Below, in pieces: positions 48,101 to 61,244 of a stretch of 64,000 nucleotides of DNA. The DNA comes from Enoplosus armatus (lineage: Eukaryota; Chordata; Actinopteri; Centrarchiformes; Enoplosidae). The first letter of the stretch is position 1. Every line of letters starts with the position of its first letter. Location of the stretch: positions 9,375,001-9,439,000 of the forward strand of contig NC_092198.1 in NCBI RefSeq assembly GCF_043641665.1, given 5' to 3'. The position numbers and the translations under genes were made by a program. Below the pieces are notes generated by a model. The model ran no database searches. It worked only from the letters and a program-made list of their open reading frames with translations, and was not told the DNA's origin.

Positions 48101-50149
48101 TACAAACAATGAGTTCTCCAATTTTTCTGTCTTGGATTTTGATAAATGTGTGGACTGATTGGGATTTCTGTTTAAAATCCACTGACATTCAAAACCATTT
48201 GGTCCATGTAATATCAGATCTTTTAACTCACACATCAAACTAAGCATATTAACAGGCACGTGACTCACATGTTAGTTATCTGCATAACTACAACACAATT
48301 TGCTCATGTATAACTTTTGACATCTCAGACAGCGCAAGTGTTAATTCATTATGAGCAGAGTCAGAGTGCAGGACATCAACCTCCCTCAGTCACTTCGTCA
48401 GGTCTGCAGCTGAAGTGAATAAATGAGCTTTATGATAAAGCTAATGCACTGCCATTTTGTGATATTCCACGATTGATCTGCAGCAGTGGGTGTGTATGTT
48501 TCTGTGGATATAGATTGTTTTATTCCCACCACAGGGCTAATATATGAACCCTTCAGTTTCCATGTGATGATCTCTCATGTTGGTTTCCACTCAGGTTTAT
48601 GTAACATTGTTCACTGTAATGCCTTCTTCAGTGAACAAAGAAGTTTAAAAAGAGTACGAGTTCTTAGACAGCAAACAACCAGAATAATGTACAGATCTGG
48701 TGGCTGTTTACCAAATGACTATTGCTCCCTACTGATTTGTTAGCTGAACTGAAAGAGGCTATTTTAAATGTAATAAATTATGCATTGTTGCAAAGCCTCC
48801 TTGCTTGTTTTTCTGTCATTTTTACATAAGACAAGATGGAAAAAAAATAAACCTAGTTCCAAAGAACAAAAAGTAAATGTCCTAACGTGACTACGGTGCC
48901 CTTTCAAATCTCCCTTGCTGACAGCACTCACCTTTGGAAATGAGGGCTGAGGCAGTCTTATGTTGCCATCTGGTGCCCTTTTCATTTTATTGACATGAAT
49001 TTTTAATAACATTTTCAGCTTGTTTTGGTGTGTTTTTCCATATACATAAATCTTAAACTATGGGTGAGCCTTTCATGAATCTGTATAGCTGGTCAAACAG
49101 CACAATTTTTTATGCAGAAGGTTTTAAATATGATATGTCTAGTACTGTAACCACTGTTTTGTAGAATTCCAATGGTAAACTAAAAAGTCCAACCAAATAT
49201 TTTCTTGTTCTTCCTTATTTTTTCCAACTTTAAATTGTAATTCAACCAGTTTTATGGTGTGTTAAATGTTCTGCTTATAATGAATGTGTAATACAAAACC
49301 ACCTTCAAATAGTTTGGTGATTTTTAACAATGTTCAGCTTATCATGCAAGGAAAAACTTCATAAATTTAAATTTTTTTCCTGGTATTCAGGGTATTTTTA
49401 AGACTCTGTATTTGCATATATTGGTGCTGGATAATACATATACAGACACAGAGAGTCACATCTCAGCTGTGTCTACAGGAGCTGTATTTATTTAAGCTGC
49501 CAGAGAAAGCAGAACTTTTTGCATTTTCAGTTTCGCCTCTGCCCACGTTCTATTCTTGTCTCAATTCAATCCTGCTCAAGAGCTCTCAACATATTGGTGT
49601 CCAAACACAGCACTGTATGATTCAAATCTACATTGACTCTGTCTTCTTTTAAGAAGAATAACGAATAAAGAATGACGATGCCAAAAAAACTAAGGGTTCA
49701 AATGCTGTTGTCTTGGAGTCGAATATACTGTATAAACAGCTTGTGTGTGTCAGAGTGATGATTCATGTTCTCAGCTTCTTCGCCCACAAACACAACCAAG
49801 TGCAGACTGCATCTACAGTGTGAATTAATGTCTCTTTACAGTGAGAAACTAGGTTCACTACGGACTGTGTGAGTAGAAATACAGTATATGAATATATTAC
49901 ACTATTACAGTATTGAATGAATCTTCACTGTGGTAATTCACTTGTTTTTACCAGTTTCACTTATATATAATTAACTGCAATGTGATGTCAATTTTACCAG
50001 TTAAACAGTCCATTAAGATACTTACACCGTTGTAAATTTGTTAGTATGATGAGTTTATTGCATTAATTCTCTTATGCAAATATTCCTTTTATTTTAGAGG
50101 CATTAAAAGGACTTACCAAAACAGAGATTTCCAGATAAACTCAATTCAC
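48101..50149. other. intergenic, ccn2 to chga (convergent)
   Basis: AT-rich sequence with no recognised exon, MITE or LINE fragment. Only short frames without splice context. Confidence 0.55.
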
Positions 50150-50155
50150 TTTATT
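50150..50155 (-). promoter_or_regulatory. chga poly(A) signal
   Basis: TTTATT on the plus strand is AATAAA on the chga strand, about 700 bases beyond the chga stop. The 3'UTR between includes a (GT)n run at 50378-50397. Confidence 0.5.
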
Positions 50156-50862
50156 GGTTTTCTTACATAAATTAAGTACAGTTTAAGAACACAATCCAGC
50201 CATTAATCTGCTAAAAATGTTCACTTATTGCCTTGGCTTGATCAGAGTCAACTGTATCTATAATAGGTTAGCATCTATGTCTTCTTCTGCTTCCTCATAA
50301 GTAAGTAAGCATCCCAGAAAGAGCTTTGTACATGTATACATGCCGTTACTGTACAACCTCACCTTGTTGGTGAGTGAGTGTGTGTGTGTGTGTGTGTACC
50401 TGGATCTGCCTCAACCTTTCACATAAATCAATGTGAAGTGTTCAAATCATTTGAAAAGCAGGCAAGTTATATTTGCAGAAAGAGAGAGATGATTGTCAGA
50501 GAGAATGAAGGAAAACAAGCTGTCAGCCTTCACAGACAGAGAGATTTTTTCCTTTAGGAGCCTTGGCTGTGTGTTCTCAATATTATATGCATGTGTTTGA
50601 ATGCACAGAATTTGTATATTTTTATGCATGTCTAGCTGCAATGTGCATCTACTGTATGCTAATCTATGTGAGGGACAGAACGTCACAAGGGAGGCTGCAG
50701 CAGTGTGGTGCAAAAGGGGGGCTTCCTCCAGAAAAATAGCGAAAGATAAAATCTTGTCACATAGTCACACGCTCTTAATGTGGAAACCAGGCAGCTGGTA
50801 AAGCGGAGGAGGACGAGGAGGCAGAGGAGGTTGCGGTGTCAACTTTTTTACCGATCTCTCTC

Positions 50863-53800
50863 TCAGCCTCGCCGCAGCTCATGGAGTTTCTGGGCAACGT
50901 TTTCAAGCTCTGACTCGATGGCTGCCAGGCTTTCAATCTCTGGCTCCTGCAGATACAATGAAAGGACAGCGAGTGGGAAAAAGATACAGCAAAGCGCTAA
51001 CTTTTCATGCTCAACAGCTCTAAAAATATCTGGACACAATCAGCTTCCATGCATTGCTGTTTTGGCTGTTAGCAAGGACACAATACAACCAGAATGAAAG
51101 GAAGAACAGTAGTAGCTTCCTTTGAACATGCCGCCAAGCAGCAGCTGCGCCATTTTGTATTTTGTATCTTCATGGGATTTGACCTGTGGGAATTTTTTTA
51201 TTTAGGAATATTTTTTTTACAGTAAAACATAGAACCTGAACTCAAACGAGCTATCAAACCAGACTGCACAGCACTACAACAAGTAAAAGTTAGTCTTGCT
51301 GTGTAGAAAACAACATAACGCATAAAGTCATTATTTAAAGGAATAGTTTAACATCTTGGGAAATACATTAATTTGCTTTCTTGTCAAGAGTTAGATGACA
51401 AGATCTTTAGATATTTACTGTACAGACGTGTGGTATCGATCTTCTCATCTAACTCTCAGCAATAAATGTTGACCTACTGTGTCAACAACATTTGTTGGGA
51501 GCTAAAGGGATGGACAGTGCACCTCTGACTTCCGGCTGGCGCTCCCCTCTTCCTCTGACCCTCTCCTCTCCTCAGGTACCCTTCTAGCGATCATCTGCAG
51601 CTCCTTCTCCTCTGGACTCCTCTGCGTGTCTCTTTTCTTCTTCTTCTCCTCCTCTTCCTCTGTGAACTCTTTCGAATGATGTGGCACTTCCTGCTGGCTG
51701 TTGAGCTGCTGCGCCTCCTTTCCGACTGCTTTCTTCTTCATAGGTAACACCTTGCCCCTCTTTGTCCATCGCTTTAGGCTCTCCCTACTCCCTCTCTTCA
51801 CCTCCCCTTCATCCTCCTCTTCCTTCTGTTCCTCCTTTTGTTTATGTGACAAAAGTGCAGATCTCTTGTCTTTCTCTTCATCAAACTTCTTCTCTTTTGA
51901 TTTGTTTCTGGGTGCATCTCTCTTTTCACCAGATCCAGTACCTGGGAACATGAAAAATAAAGAATGAGGCCTAATTTTCCCCCCCGTGTTCTTACTGAGA
52001 CACCTCTACCAGACCACCGACAGAACACATCAGCAAGATTCCACTTCTTGTAATGAAATATTTCTTGCCAGCTGGCAGCTTTGCCCCCAGTACTGCTAGC
52101 TGTGCTTTATGGGAATTAACAGCATGGCTGGAGCAATCAGATGACTTGGCTGAAGCTCCCTTTTTGTAGAATAGGTATGCATATTTCATTGTACTTGTGC
52201 CATTTTAGCTCAGAAAAAAATATTTCTGTGACAATGTGTTGAAAGGTTTGGAGATAGAAAAAGCTAAATCTTGATTGCAGTCTTGATTGTGGTGAATGAT
52301 TCCAGCTGTAACCATGCACAGCAGCTCATTTGAATTCTGGGACATGGAGATATTTAATAATTTCTTTTGGTGTGCTGTCAGTATGCCAGCCATGTTGGCC
52401 ACGCTCCCCTGTGGGAGGACTGAAATTCATCATGTAGATGGAAGCACTTCCATCAATCACCCAGTCCTGTGGCAGCAGACGGTTTCATCTACGAGGCAGT
52501 TTGGGTTTTTTTTGCACTCTCCCTATCTTAAGATTCTGATGTCTGCCTTTCATCGACTTTATTCAAACATCAAGCTCTAAATCTGAACATGCATGTTTCT
52601 CTTTTTGTGTCCCCTTTGTGTGTCTTTTTAATTGTTACTAAGATTAATTGCAAACAAGAGTCCGGTATACATAAAGAAAGAAAATGTCTACTTGCCTTTC
52701 ATACCCTTGGTCATGTTTTCTTCCTCTGAATTCTCCTCTGAATTTGCTCTCTTCTCTTCATATTCTTCTTCTTCCTCCCTCTTTTCAGCCATTCCCTCAG
52801 TCCACTCCGCAGACTCAGAGGCATGACTTCCTGGGCTCTCATCATTTCCCCTCTTCACTTGCACCTCTTCAGCTTTGTCATTGTCCTCCTGTGGCTCTCT
52901 GTCTCCCAGGCTCTCATCCTTTTCTCCTTCTCCGTCTCCATTTCCTGTCCTCCTCTTCTGGGACAGGATGGATCTTTCTCCGGGGCCTCCTAAAGCCTCC
53001 AACATGGATCGATCTGAAGACGGGGACGGGTAGAAATTTAATTTACTAGAGGACATTGATTTTCCTGTGATGTTAAAAGAAGGTGCTTACATAAAAGCAT
53101 GGCAGTTTATTACCAGAGTCATTTTGATCAGAATGTCAGACAATTTTACGTGACAATAATAAAATTGTGTCAATCATGTGATGCTTAAACGTGCCTATGT
53201 TTGTAATATTCGCACCAAAACCTCAATAGCACATGCCGTGATCCATGTTTCCCTGCTTTTGCCACTTTAAAATTCAACAGAAAGGTGGCGCTAATATTAG
53301 AAGTGAAACAATTAGCCGATTATTCAATTAATTGATCATCAGTCAATTGTTTTAAGTAATCAAAAAAGCCAAATATTTGATGGTTCCAGCTTCTCAAATG
53401 TAAATGTTTGCTACTTTTCTCTGTTTCGTATCATAATAAATTAAATATCACTGGGGTTTAGACAGTAATCTGAATCCATTATAACTTTCCAATGCTTGTC
53501 TCTTCATAGGAAAATTCATGTATTAATTATTTACACATTCTTCTGTTAGGTCATAAAACAAAATATGGCGCAGAGCTAAACAACACACAAAGGCTCAGTC
53601 CATTTAAATCACTTTTTTTTTCTACTGCATTGTTTCATATGCTTCTATGTTTGAGATACATATATAAAGTTTGTATACCTTCACTCTTTTAACACCATTT
53701 TATCAGTTTGGCTGTTGTTGGAAGTTTTGTGTCATTACTGTACTTGTTCCACTGTGTGCTTTACAGGGAGTCTGGCACTGGCTTTAAAAAGCCAGGTGTG

Positions 53801-54384
53801 CTGTCAGGTGGAAGGACCTCATTCTGTTCACAGAGAGCATCAGCAGAGTCTAAATTCACCCCAGCATATCTCCTCTGCTTGTCAGCCGTGCTTTGCTGAC
53901 AACATAAGATGGGAAATAATGGAAGTGATACATCATTTTGACAGCTGGTGCATTTTAAAATGTTGATTAGATATTCCTCAGAATGGAACCGGCTGCAATG
54001 TTGAGCTGTGATGAGAAATAAACATTGCAGAGAAGTATGAACACGCCTGACTCTTTGTTTCAGGACATTTTCTCATGAATCTGAAGACAACTCACCAGAA
54101 ACATCGCCTGCAGTCTGAGGGGTTTGTGTTGTTGGGTCGGGTGTAGCAGCATCTCTCTGCAGCATCTCTCTCTCTTGACCACCTATAATGAAAAAGAGTA
54201 GTTTAAGCTTTCTGTCTGTGCCGTCTTTCTTGTCTTCATATGTGTGTAAACAAGCATGTTCAGCGCCCAAACACACACCAGCTGTGTGTGAGTGTGTGAT
54301 CTGTGACTCACCTTGAACAGCGATCTCCTGCAGCTCCTTCAGAAAGTTATGATGGCGAAGGATAGAAACAAGCCTGTCATCTGT

Positions 54385-54416
<32 letters not shown>

Positions 54417-56796
54417 TTAAATGCATACAAATGAGAGGTTAAATGCTCAGTCGAGAAAGAAGGCAGTAATGGGATTCTGCAGGGGGTAAAACACAGGTAT
54501 GTGTCTTTCCCCCTTCACTTTTTCACAGGACTCAGCAATTTGTTTCAGCGGCTCGTCAGAGTTAATTGCCCTGAAATTTACTGCTTTTAAAGCAAGAGCA
54601 CAATTAATCATTTGGCCCACAGAGACTCCCTCAGTGAATTACAGCTGCAGTGAGCACTGGGCTTTCTGCTGACCCACAAACGGCACTGCATACAAGCACA
54701 AAAAAAGACAAGTCCTACAGTGCTGTGCTCTAATGTCAGTCTGTGATCTTTCTCTTTTCCCCTCTCTTGCCATGACTTTGACTCCCCCCCTCTCCCCCCT
54801 CCTCTCTTTCCATCCCTCTGGTGGTGTACAGTTTCCCTCTCTCCCAGCGCCCGCTCGGTAACAAACGCCCAGTGAGTAATGCTCTGATTGATTTTTTTTT
54901 TACAACAAGGACAGCATCAAGGTAATACACCAGCTATGTAACAGAATCGTCTTCAGTGAGTGCGAGTGACCCCGCTGTATATATCACAGGGGGGTTTTAC
55001 GCGGCAGCCATCGCATCAATCCATTAACCTTATGATGTGGGCATCACAATCTCGATAAAAAAGGAGAGTGCGTATTGGTTCTCTCAGAAAAGCAGTGTTG
55101 TTCCAGTGAGGGCTGATTTGTTTCAGTCCTGGTTTCTAGTTTCTAGGAGCATGACGACGATGATGATGATGGTGATGATAATGATGATGAACACATACAA
55201 AACCCTCCTTTTCAGATTTGTTTAAAAAACTATAAAGAAGGAAGCCTTCACTTCATGCCAACTCTAACAAAATGAAAATAATTGCACAAACAGAATTCCT
55301 GTTACATAAAAGGGATTACTTTGTTGACTCTTTGGACGCTTTGTTGAATCCTTACAATGCAAATGACAGCCTGGGATGGGATGTGCAAAAAACATTATCG
55401 CTGATTAAACCTAACAAAGGATTAGAGTGAATAACCAAAACCTGAAACACTGTCTTCCTGGCCAAATATGTAGGGAACTCACTGTCTTCAGCAGTTTATT
55501 TAAGATGCAAGGACATTAACTTAAGTAAATGAAAGAGGATGACATCATCTTTTAGTCAGGTCATCATATTGACTGTAAAAACTCGAGGTAGTAGAGCTGG
55601 GTAATACCATATATATTATCAATGTTGTAATCAGAGGCAAACTATTGGCTGGAGTTTTGTGATATCGCTTAAATGTTTTCCTGTCTCGGTCTCACAGTGA
55701 CACAATTTTGTATTTAACTGTTTCAGGTGAGTCACGTGGACAAAAATGGCCAAAACACTCAAAAACAAAGCAGCGAAAGAAAAGAAAGGAAAACGTCATC
55801 ATTTCATAATTTTATGCTGCATGCATTCCACGATATTTTCACATTTAAGTGTAACTTCTTGGTCACAAGCAGCATCTACAACAATCAAGTTGAGATCATT
55901 TCATTAAATTTACTAATATGAAATACTACATAAACAGGCTCGTGAGGTGCTCTGTGAAATGCTGTTTTGTAAGTCTTAAAGTTTTGTGTATAAAGGCCCA
56001 TCTAGGGACGGGTATTATAAACTAGCTTAGGCTATGTGGCATTGGTCCATACTAAATATTTGTTCTTATAAAATTAAACATTAAATAAATAAATAAAGAT
56101 TCCTTTATCTGAAGGCATAAACAGTCATACCCAAAATGGCATTATTAATTTGGTCAAAAATACTGCAAGGTTTCATTTTGTCAGAATCGCCCAGTTGTCG
56201 TCCGTTGGGTGGGACTTACCTGTCTTCAGTGTGACCAAACACTCCTGACTGACAGGCATGGGCTGGGGCCTCGATAGCACATCTGCCAACGCCTCCACAA
56301 TGCATTTCATCACCTGCAGACACAGACAGAGCAGCAAAATGACCCATTACATTACCCAGAACATCCGATAATTTGTAGTCAGTAGTCAATAGTCAGTGAT
56401 ATTACTGTAAAGTAGGATGCTGCTACAATCAGAGTGAATGAATGATGTTCTGGTAAAAGAAAAAGTAGTTCTCCACTTGCTGAGGGCTGTATGGAAACAG
56501 AACAGTTTGAAAGATTAAAACTCGTCTGCGTCTCTTTGACTGCAGCTCTTGTGCTAACTCACCCACTGATTCAAAGATGTGAATCCTTTAGACGAGAGAT
56601 CAAAATCATTTCCTCTCCCATTGTGCTGCCTTCAATGTCGAGCCAATCCCACATGCCTGATGATTTTTCACTCATTTCTTTTCTTCTGCCTGCCAGATCT
56701 CTGAATGCTACTCAGTCCCATTTCACAACTCCCATCCCTCTTTCATCCACATCCCCCCTTCATACCCTCATCTCTCCAAAACCCTATTCTGCAAAC

Positions 56797-56838
<42 letters not shown>

Positions 56839-57577
56839 CCAAGATGTGGAAATGGATTCAGCAGTACCAAATCATGGAGGTCAAGGCTCTCCATTGCTCT
56901 GAGAATTTATTTGAACAAGGTCATACTGTGATTGCCCCCAGTGGAGAAGGTATTTAAGTGGGTTAAATTGCTTGGATTAAGTATCTCTAATCACTGCTTG
57001 CCTTTTGACTGTGACAAGTAGAAGGACTGGACTCACTGTAATGAAGACTTATTGGCTATATTGGGTCAGTGCATATCATTTATTGAATTTAGAATTTACC
57101 TTTTTTTTTATACATATTTACAAATTCATACAATAGCAATAAAACAATAATATAAAAACAAATTACAGTGCAAATGCTGCCAATGATAACAAAATCTTTA
57201 CCTGTACGTCCTCATTCTCCAGCTGACTTGGAATCAGTGGCAATGACAGAACTGCAAGAAAAGCAAGAAAAGCAAAGCATGAATCACCCCATCATCTGCC
57301 ATTTCTCTAATCCCTAAAGCTCTAGTGTTATTCTCACTGCCACTAAAACACAGCGACTGCTTCAGTAACTGGGGACTAAATGTGCCAAAGGTGCAGGTGA
57401 ATTCACTCCATCTTCCGCCGCAATTAAAGACGTGTGCTGTCGCTGTCCTTGGTGCTGAACCCAGGCAGTCACATCTCTCAGTACAGGTTCTACAGCCATC
57501 ATATCAATCAACTTCACTAAGGCTTCCTCACCGCAGCTGGACAGTAGTGTCAGAATGAACAGTCCTCTCCCGATCAT
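50863..57577 (-). CDS. chga: chga, chromogranin A, complete
   Basis: This is an acidic granin of neuroendocrine secretory granules: a granule-forming protein and prohormone. Minus-strand exons are 57577-57532, 57251-57202, 56313-56220, 54380-54312, 54182-54096, 53013-52705, 51941-51523 and 50946-50863, giving 385 residues. The start MIGRGLFILTLLSSC is the signal peptide; mature sequence starts near LPLIPSQLENEDVQ. Cys36 and Cys57 flank VLSRPQPMPVSQ with the 21-residue spacing of the granin disulphide loop. Exon 4 reads RLVSILRHHNFLKELQEIAV. Exons 6 and 7 are Glu/Lys-rich with many dibasic cleavage sites. The C-terminus ESLAAIESELENVAQKLHEL RRG matches the conserved CgA end. The middle exons are diverged and were accepted on phase and composition. 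The exon 6 donor has two in-phase options (see findings). A fold-back MITE fragment lies in the last intron. Confidence 0.94.
51339..51470. mobile_element. fold-back MITE, copy 5 (internally deleted)
   Basis: AAGGAATAGTTTAACATCTT and AAGAGTTAGATGACAAGATC at the left, CGATCTTCTCATCTAACTCT at the right. Only the outer arms remain. It lies in the last chga intron. Confidence 0.7.
54389..54416. repeat. (CA)n microsatellite at the chga exon 4 acceptor
   Basis: Fourteen units. On the chga strand it reads (TG)n and ends only about 8 bases before the exon 4 splice acceptor, in place of a normal pyrimidine tract. Confidence 0.95.
56799..56836. repeat. (CT)n microsatellite
   Basis: Nineteen CT units in chga intron 2. 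Confidence 0.95.
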
Positions 57578-57819
57578 TGTTGGAGACGAGGCGCATTAAG
57601 CTCTCCAGGAATATAAAAAAAAGCGAAGCTTATATCAGAAGGTTTTTTTTTTTTTATTTCACCCCTTTGGAGACAGTCAGTGGATCACGGACGCATTCTG
57701 AACAAAACTTAGCCGCCTTTCGCTATTTCTGGAGAGCTGAATCTCCTGCAGCATCAGGTAACCCGGCAGCCTGCGTCCTCTCCGGTCTCTCCACCAGCAC
57801 CCCGCCGCAACAGCGCCCG

Positions 57820-57856
57820 CTTTTATAGCGCGAGGAGGCGAGAGGAAGTGACATCA
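57820..57856 (-). promoter_or_regulatory. chga promoter: TATA box and CRE-like site
   Basis: On the chga strand TATAAAAG lies at 57827-57820, and TGATGTCA, one base from the cAMP-response element TGACGTCA, lies at 57856-57849, about 20 bases further upstream. Mammalian CHGA promoters also have a CRE close upstream of the TATA box, which drives neuroendocrine expression. The 5'UTR to the ATG at 57577 would be about 220 bases. Confidence 0.65.
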
Positions 57857-60800
57857 TCCTGGGACAAGTTATCACTGTTGTACCTGCTCATACCTCGTCG
57901 GTTGTCAGGGCGGGGACAGGTTTAGAGTACCTCGTGGCTACGGAAGTGATGGCTCCTATTTATGAGTAACACTAGAGTAGATTCTGAGATTTCAACATTT
58001 TATTGTGTTTCATTTTACTGTAATTATAGTCAAGTGTCGGCTTCCAAAGGTCTATTCTGCAGTGACCTTGCTTATAAAACTGAAAACATTAGTATAAAAA
58101 TGTATTTAATCTGATCGAGCAGGTAAAATGCACAGATGTTATGTCATTGTCCTGTTCCCATACAGGTCTGAGCTGTATCATCATACTGTATTTGCTGATC
58201 ATGTCCCTTGACTACCTGAATGCGTTGCTAGGTGACCGTTCATTGCAAATGATTGCTGCTTTGATCATGTGAGCAGGTGGCCTGAATAATAGGGCTAAGA
58301 TTAAAAAAAAAGACCTTTTATCACATTTCATCACCCAAGACAATTTGCCCTTCTTATCTGTGTATTTAAGCTGTTTATGACATAATATATGCAGCATATG
58401 TTGATGTATTATTTTCAATTTATTGGTGGATTCCTCCCAGAAAGTCCATTGTTGGGACCATTTAAGATGTAGAGATTAAAATGTATTCATAGAGTATCAA
58501 ACACTGTTAAATAATGCATGAATTACTGTATGGTGCATCATGAATCCCTGTTGCTCACCATTAATAAATGATCAAATCACTATGACTTTATGTTATTAGT
58601 TAACACTTAATGCATCATCAATTAAAGTGTGTTATTTCACAATTGTTTCATTTATTTCTATGTTATCAAATGAGAATCCAGTTACATAGAAAATGTATTT
58701 CAGGGCCATGCGTTTGATTAACCTTTGATGAATTTTTTGCCATGCCAGCAGCTGTAGGAATGACAATGTTGGTCAGTCAGTTGGTTGGTCGGTCCACCAT
58801 TTTAGCCCAGACTGAAATATCTCAACAACTATTTGATGGCTTGCCATGAAATTTCCATTCATGGTTGCCGGATGATGAATCCCTCTGACTTTGGAAATCC
58901 TCCTCTTTTCTTCCAGCACCATTATGAGGTTAACGTTTGTGGTTATGCTGGATGGATTGCCATTGTCATGAAGTGAGAAAAAAAGAGTATTGATGTTGAT
59001 TCAGGAATATGATTGTGACTCGTCAACATTACTAGAGAGAGTTTGCATATGAAATTATTTTCTGTATAACTGGATTCCCTTTTAATTTGGTGGAATATAA
59101 ATAACTGTATGAATAAATAACTGTAAGTTCACAATCATTACCTGAAATTATGTGTTTTGGAACCTATTATAAAGTGTTACCAAATGGCCTACAGTAAGTT
59201 TAATGAGTGTTATGTTTTAAAGTATCATTACATAAAGGTCTTTCTACTTATTAGGAACAGACTCGTTGTATATACAAGCAACCTATGGAACATTTTTAAA
59301 TGGTTTGCTCTCATAAGTGCTCAGTCCCAGATGTACATATGCCCATGAAGTCATTTTCTCTTTTGTTACTGACATTCACTAAAAAACCAGCAGACAAAGA
59401 GGTTTCCGAGGTGTGGGTCGGACTGTTTGCCGTTTCAAATGTCCGTCCTCTGAGATCCCAAAGATCTCATTATGCTTTCACAGAGACAATAAAGGCCAAT
59501 TTACGTCATCCACGTTTGTCTCTCATAAACCGGCAACGGCTTTGTTTAAACATGAAGAGGCTTTTCTATGAATGCAATAATAAGGTTATTATGAAATCCA
59601 ACAGCTACAAGGACTGATGATTGAAATTCAGCCCACTGCAGCATCCAAGAGAAATGGCGGAAAATGGGGACACGGGAAATATATTAATATTTTACATCCT
59701 AAAGTGTATGATTAACTAAAGCACATATTGGGTGATAACAAACAAAATAAATCGTATTTTCATGCTTGTTTTACTAAATAAACACATTAAAACGGACCTC
59801 TCCCATTCAAAGTCAATGAGTCAGTAAGCCGTGTTTACCTTGAAACAAGTTTTAGAAAACCATCTCATTCTGCTCTATACAACTTAGCTCTACCATGCTG
59901 AGTAAATACTGCATAGTTTTCATTCCCATTCAAGAGCTAGATTAACATTTCTGAGCGAACCCAAGTAACCTGAGCTGTGCTTAATATAGCTTCCACCTGC
60001 CCTTGTTATTATACTGATTAAACAGAATCAATACATACTGTACTGTATGCTCTTAACCAGAAAGCAGATGAATAGGAAACTATGTTGGGGTAGATGATCA
60101 TATACCACAGCTACTCATATTGAATGCTGATTATTTGTGTGCAGATAAACAACAATGACTCCTCTGTTCACCATCCAGTAGCATGTACAATATTTAGGGT
60201 TTTTGTTCGCTCCTTTGCCTCTTCTAGTGCTCAGTGCATACTAATGGAGGACAGAGAAGTGAAATTGGGCCAGCAGCAGCCTGGAGATCCGAGGGACAGA
60301 CGTGTGACTAAATTGTCTCTGGTTGGAAAAGGCACAGCTTTCTGGGAAAAGTGAGCTGATCAGGGCCCTCTAGCAGGGCCGCTCTCAGCATGCAGTGCTG
60401 GAAATGAGAATTTGAGCTCTGGACTTCCCAGATAAATGAATTTTAATGTGGTGATTGATGCAAGTTGTAATTTTGTCTGGAAAAGCCCAGCCTTTTCATC
60501 GTCAACAAGATTATAACAATATCAGAAAAGTTGACCTGAGAAATGTAAAGAGTGAAGGGTTCAGGATTCTGTCGGCGTGCTGAGAGACTGATTACAGAAA
60601 ACACTTTAAAAGACATCCACTTCGGTTTTGGGCAAAGTCTAATTAGTTTAATGTTTTATGTATGAATGTATAAATGTTACATGAACAAATCAGAAATTGT
60701 TACTTCATGCTTCGCTAGTTACAAACTCTTCAATCTATCTTCGGTACTGTAATACAGTATAGTTAAAGCAGCACTTGGCAAGACTTTTCCTTAAAAATAC

Positions 60801-61244
60801 ACCTACAGTAAGTTATTTTAATTACAAATGTGGGAGAAACACAGAAGATCGTCCCGTCCCCACAGTGAGTGTGTGGTCCGAGCAGGTAAATCATCTTGGT
60901 GCACGGATGATGAATTAAAGTTTTAAAAGCAAAATAGAAAAAGCTTCTGCTCAGAGCAGAAACTGTTTCATGCAGAGACAGCTGCTCGCCAACAACGACG
61001 TCTTCGCCACCTCAGACTGCCTCTAAAAATGAAATATTGTTGTAGGATTCGCTGTCACATTATCTCTGGAGCTTCAGATCTTAAAACTGCAGTTGTTTCC
61101 TCTACGCTGCTATTTGGGGCCACAGACGTGCAAACTTGCAAAGAGTGGCTCACAAACTCTCCTTTGCAGGTGATCCGGTGTATCACCTCAACAGTAACCA
61201 ATGCAGCAGTGACATGCGTGTAAAATAGTCCGGCGAAGTGAAAG
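57857..61244. other. intergenic, chga to plb1
   Basis: Both genes are on the minus strand, so this is upstream of chga and downstream of plb1. A dispersed repeat fragment sits at 58775-58985. Blocks at 59370-59620 and 60240-60510 look unique and non-repetitive. No exon was recognised. Confidence 0.5.
58775..58985. repeat. dispersed teleost repeat, partial copy
   Basis: GTCGGTCCACCATTTTAGCC, ATATCTCAACAACTATTTGA, CCATGAAATTTCCATTCATG and AGCACCATTATGAGG relate it to 10545-11085. Confidence 0.65.

Noticed and set aside
52684..53049. Plus-strand frame opposite chga exon 6
   Set aside because: Ser/Pro/Leu-rich mirror of the Glu-rich chga coding exon.
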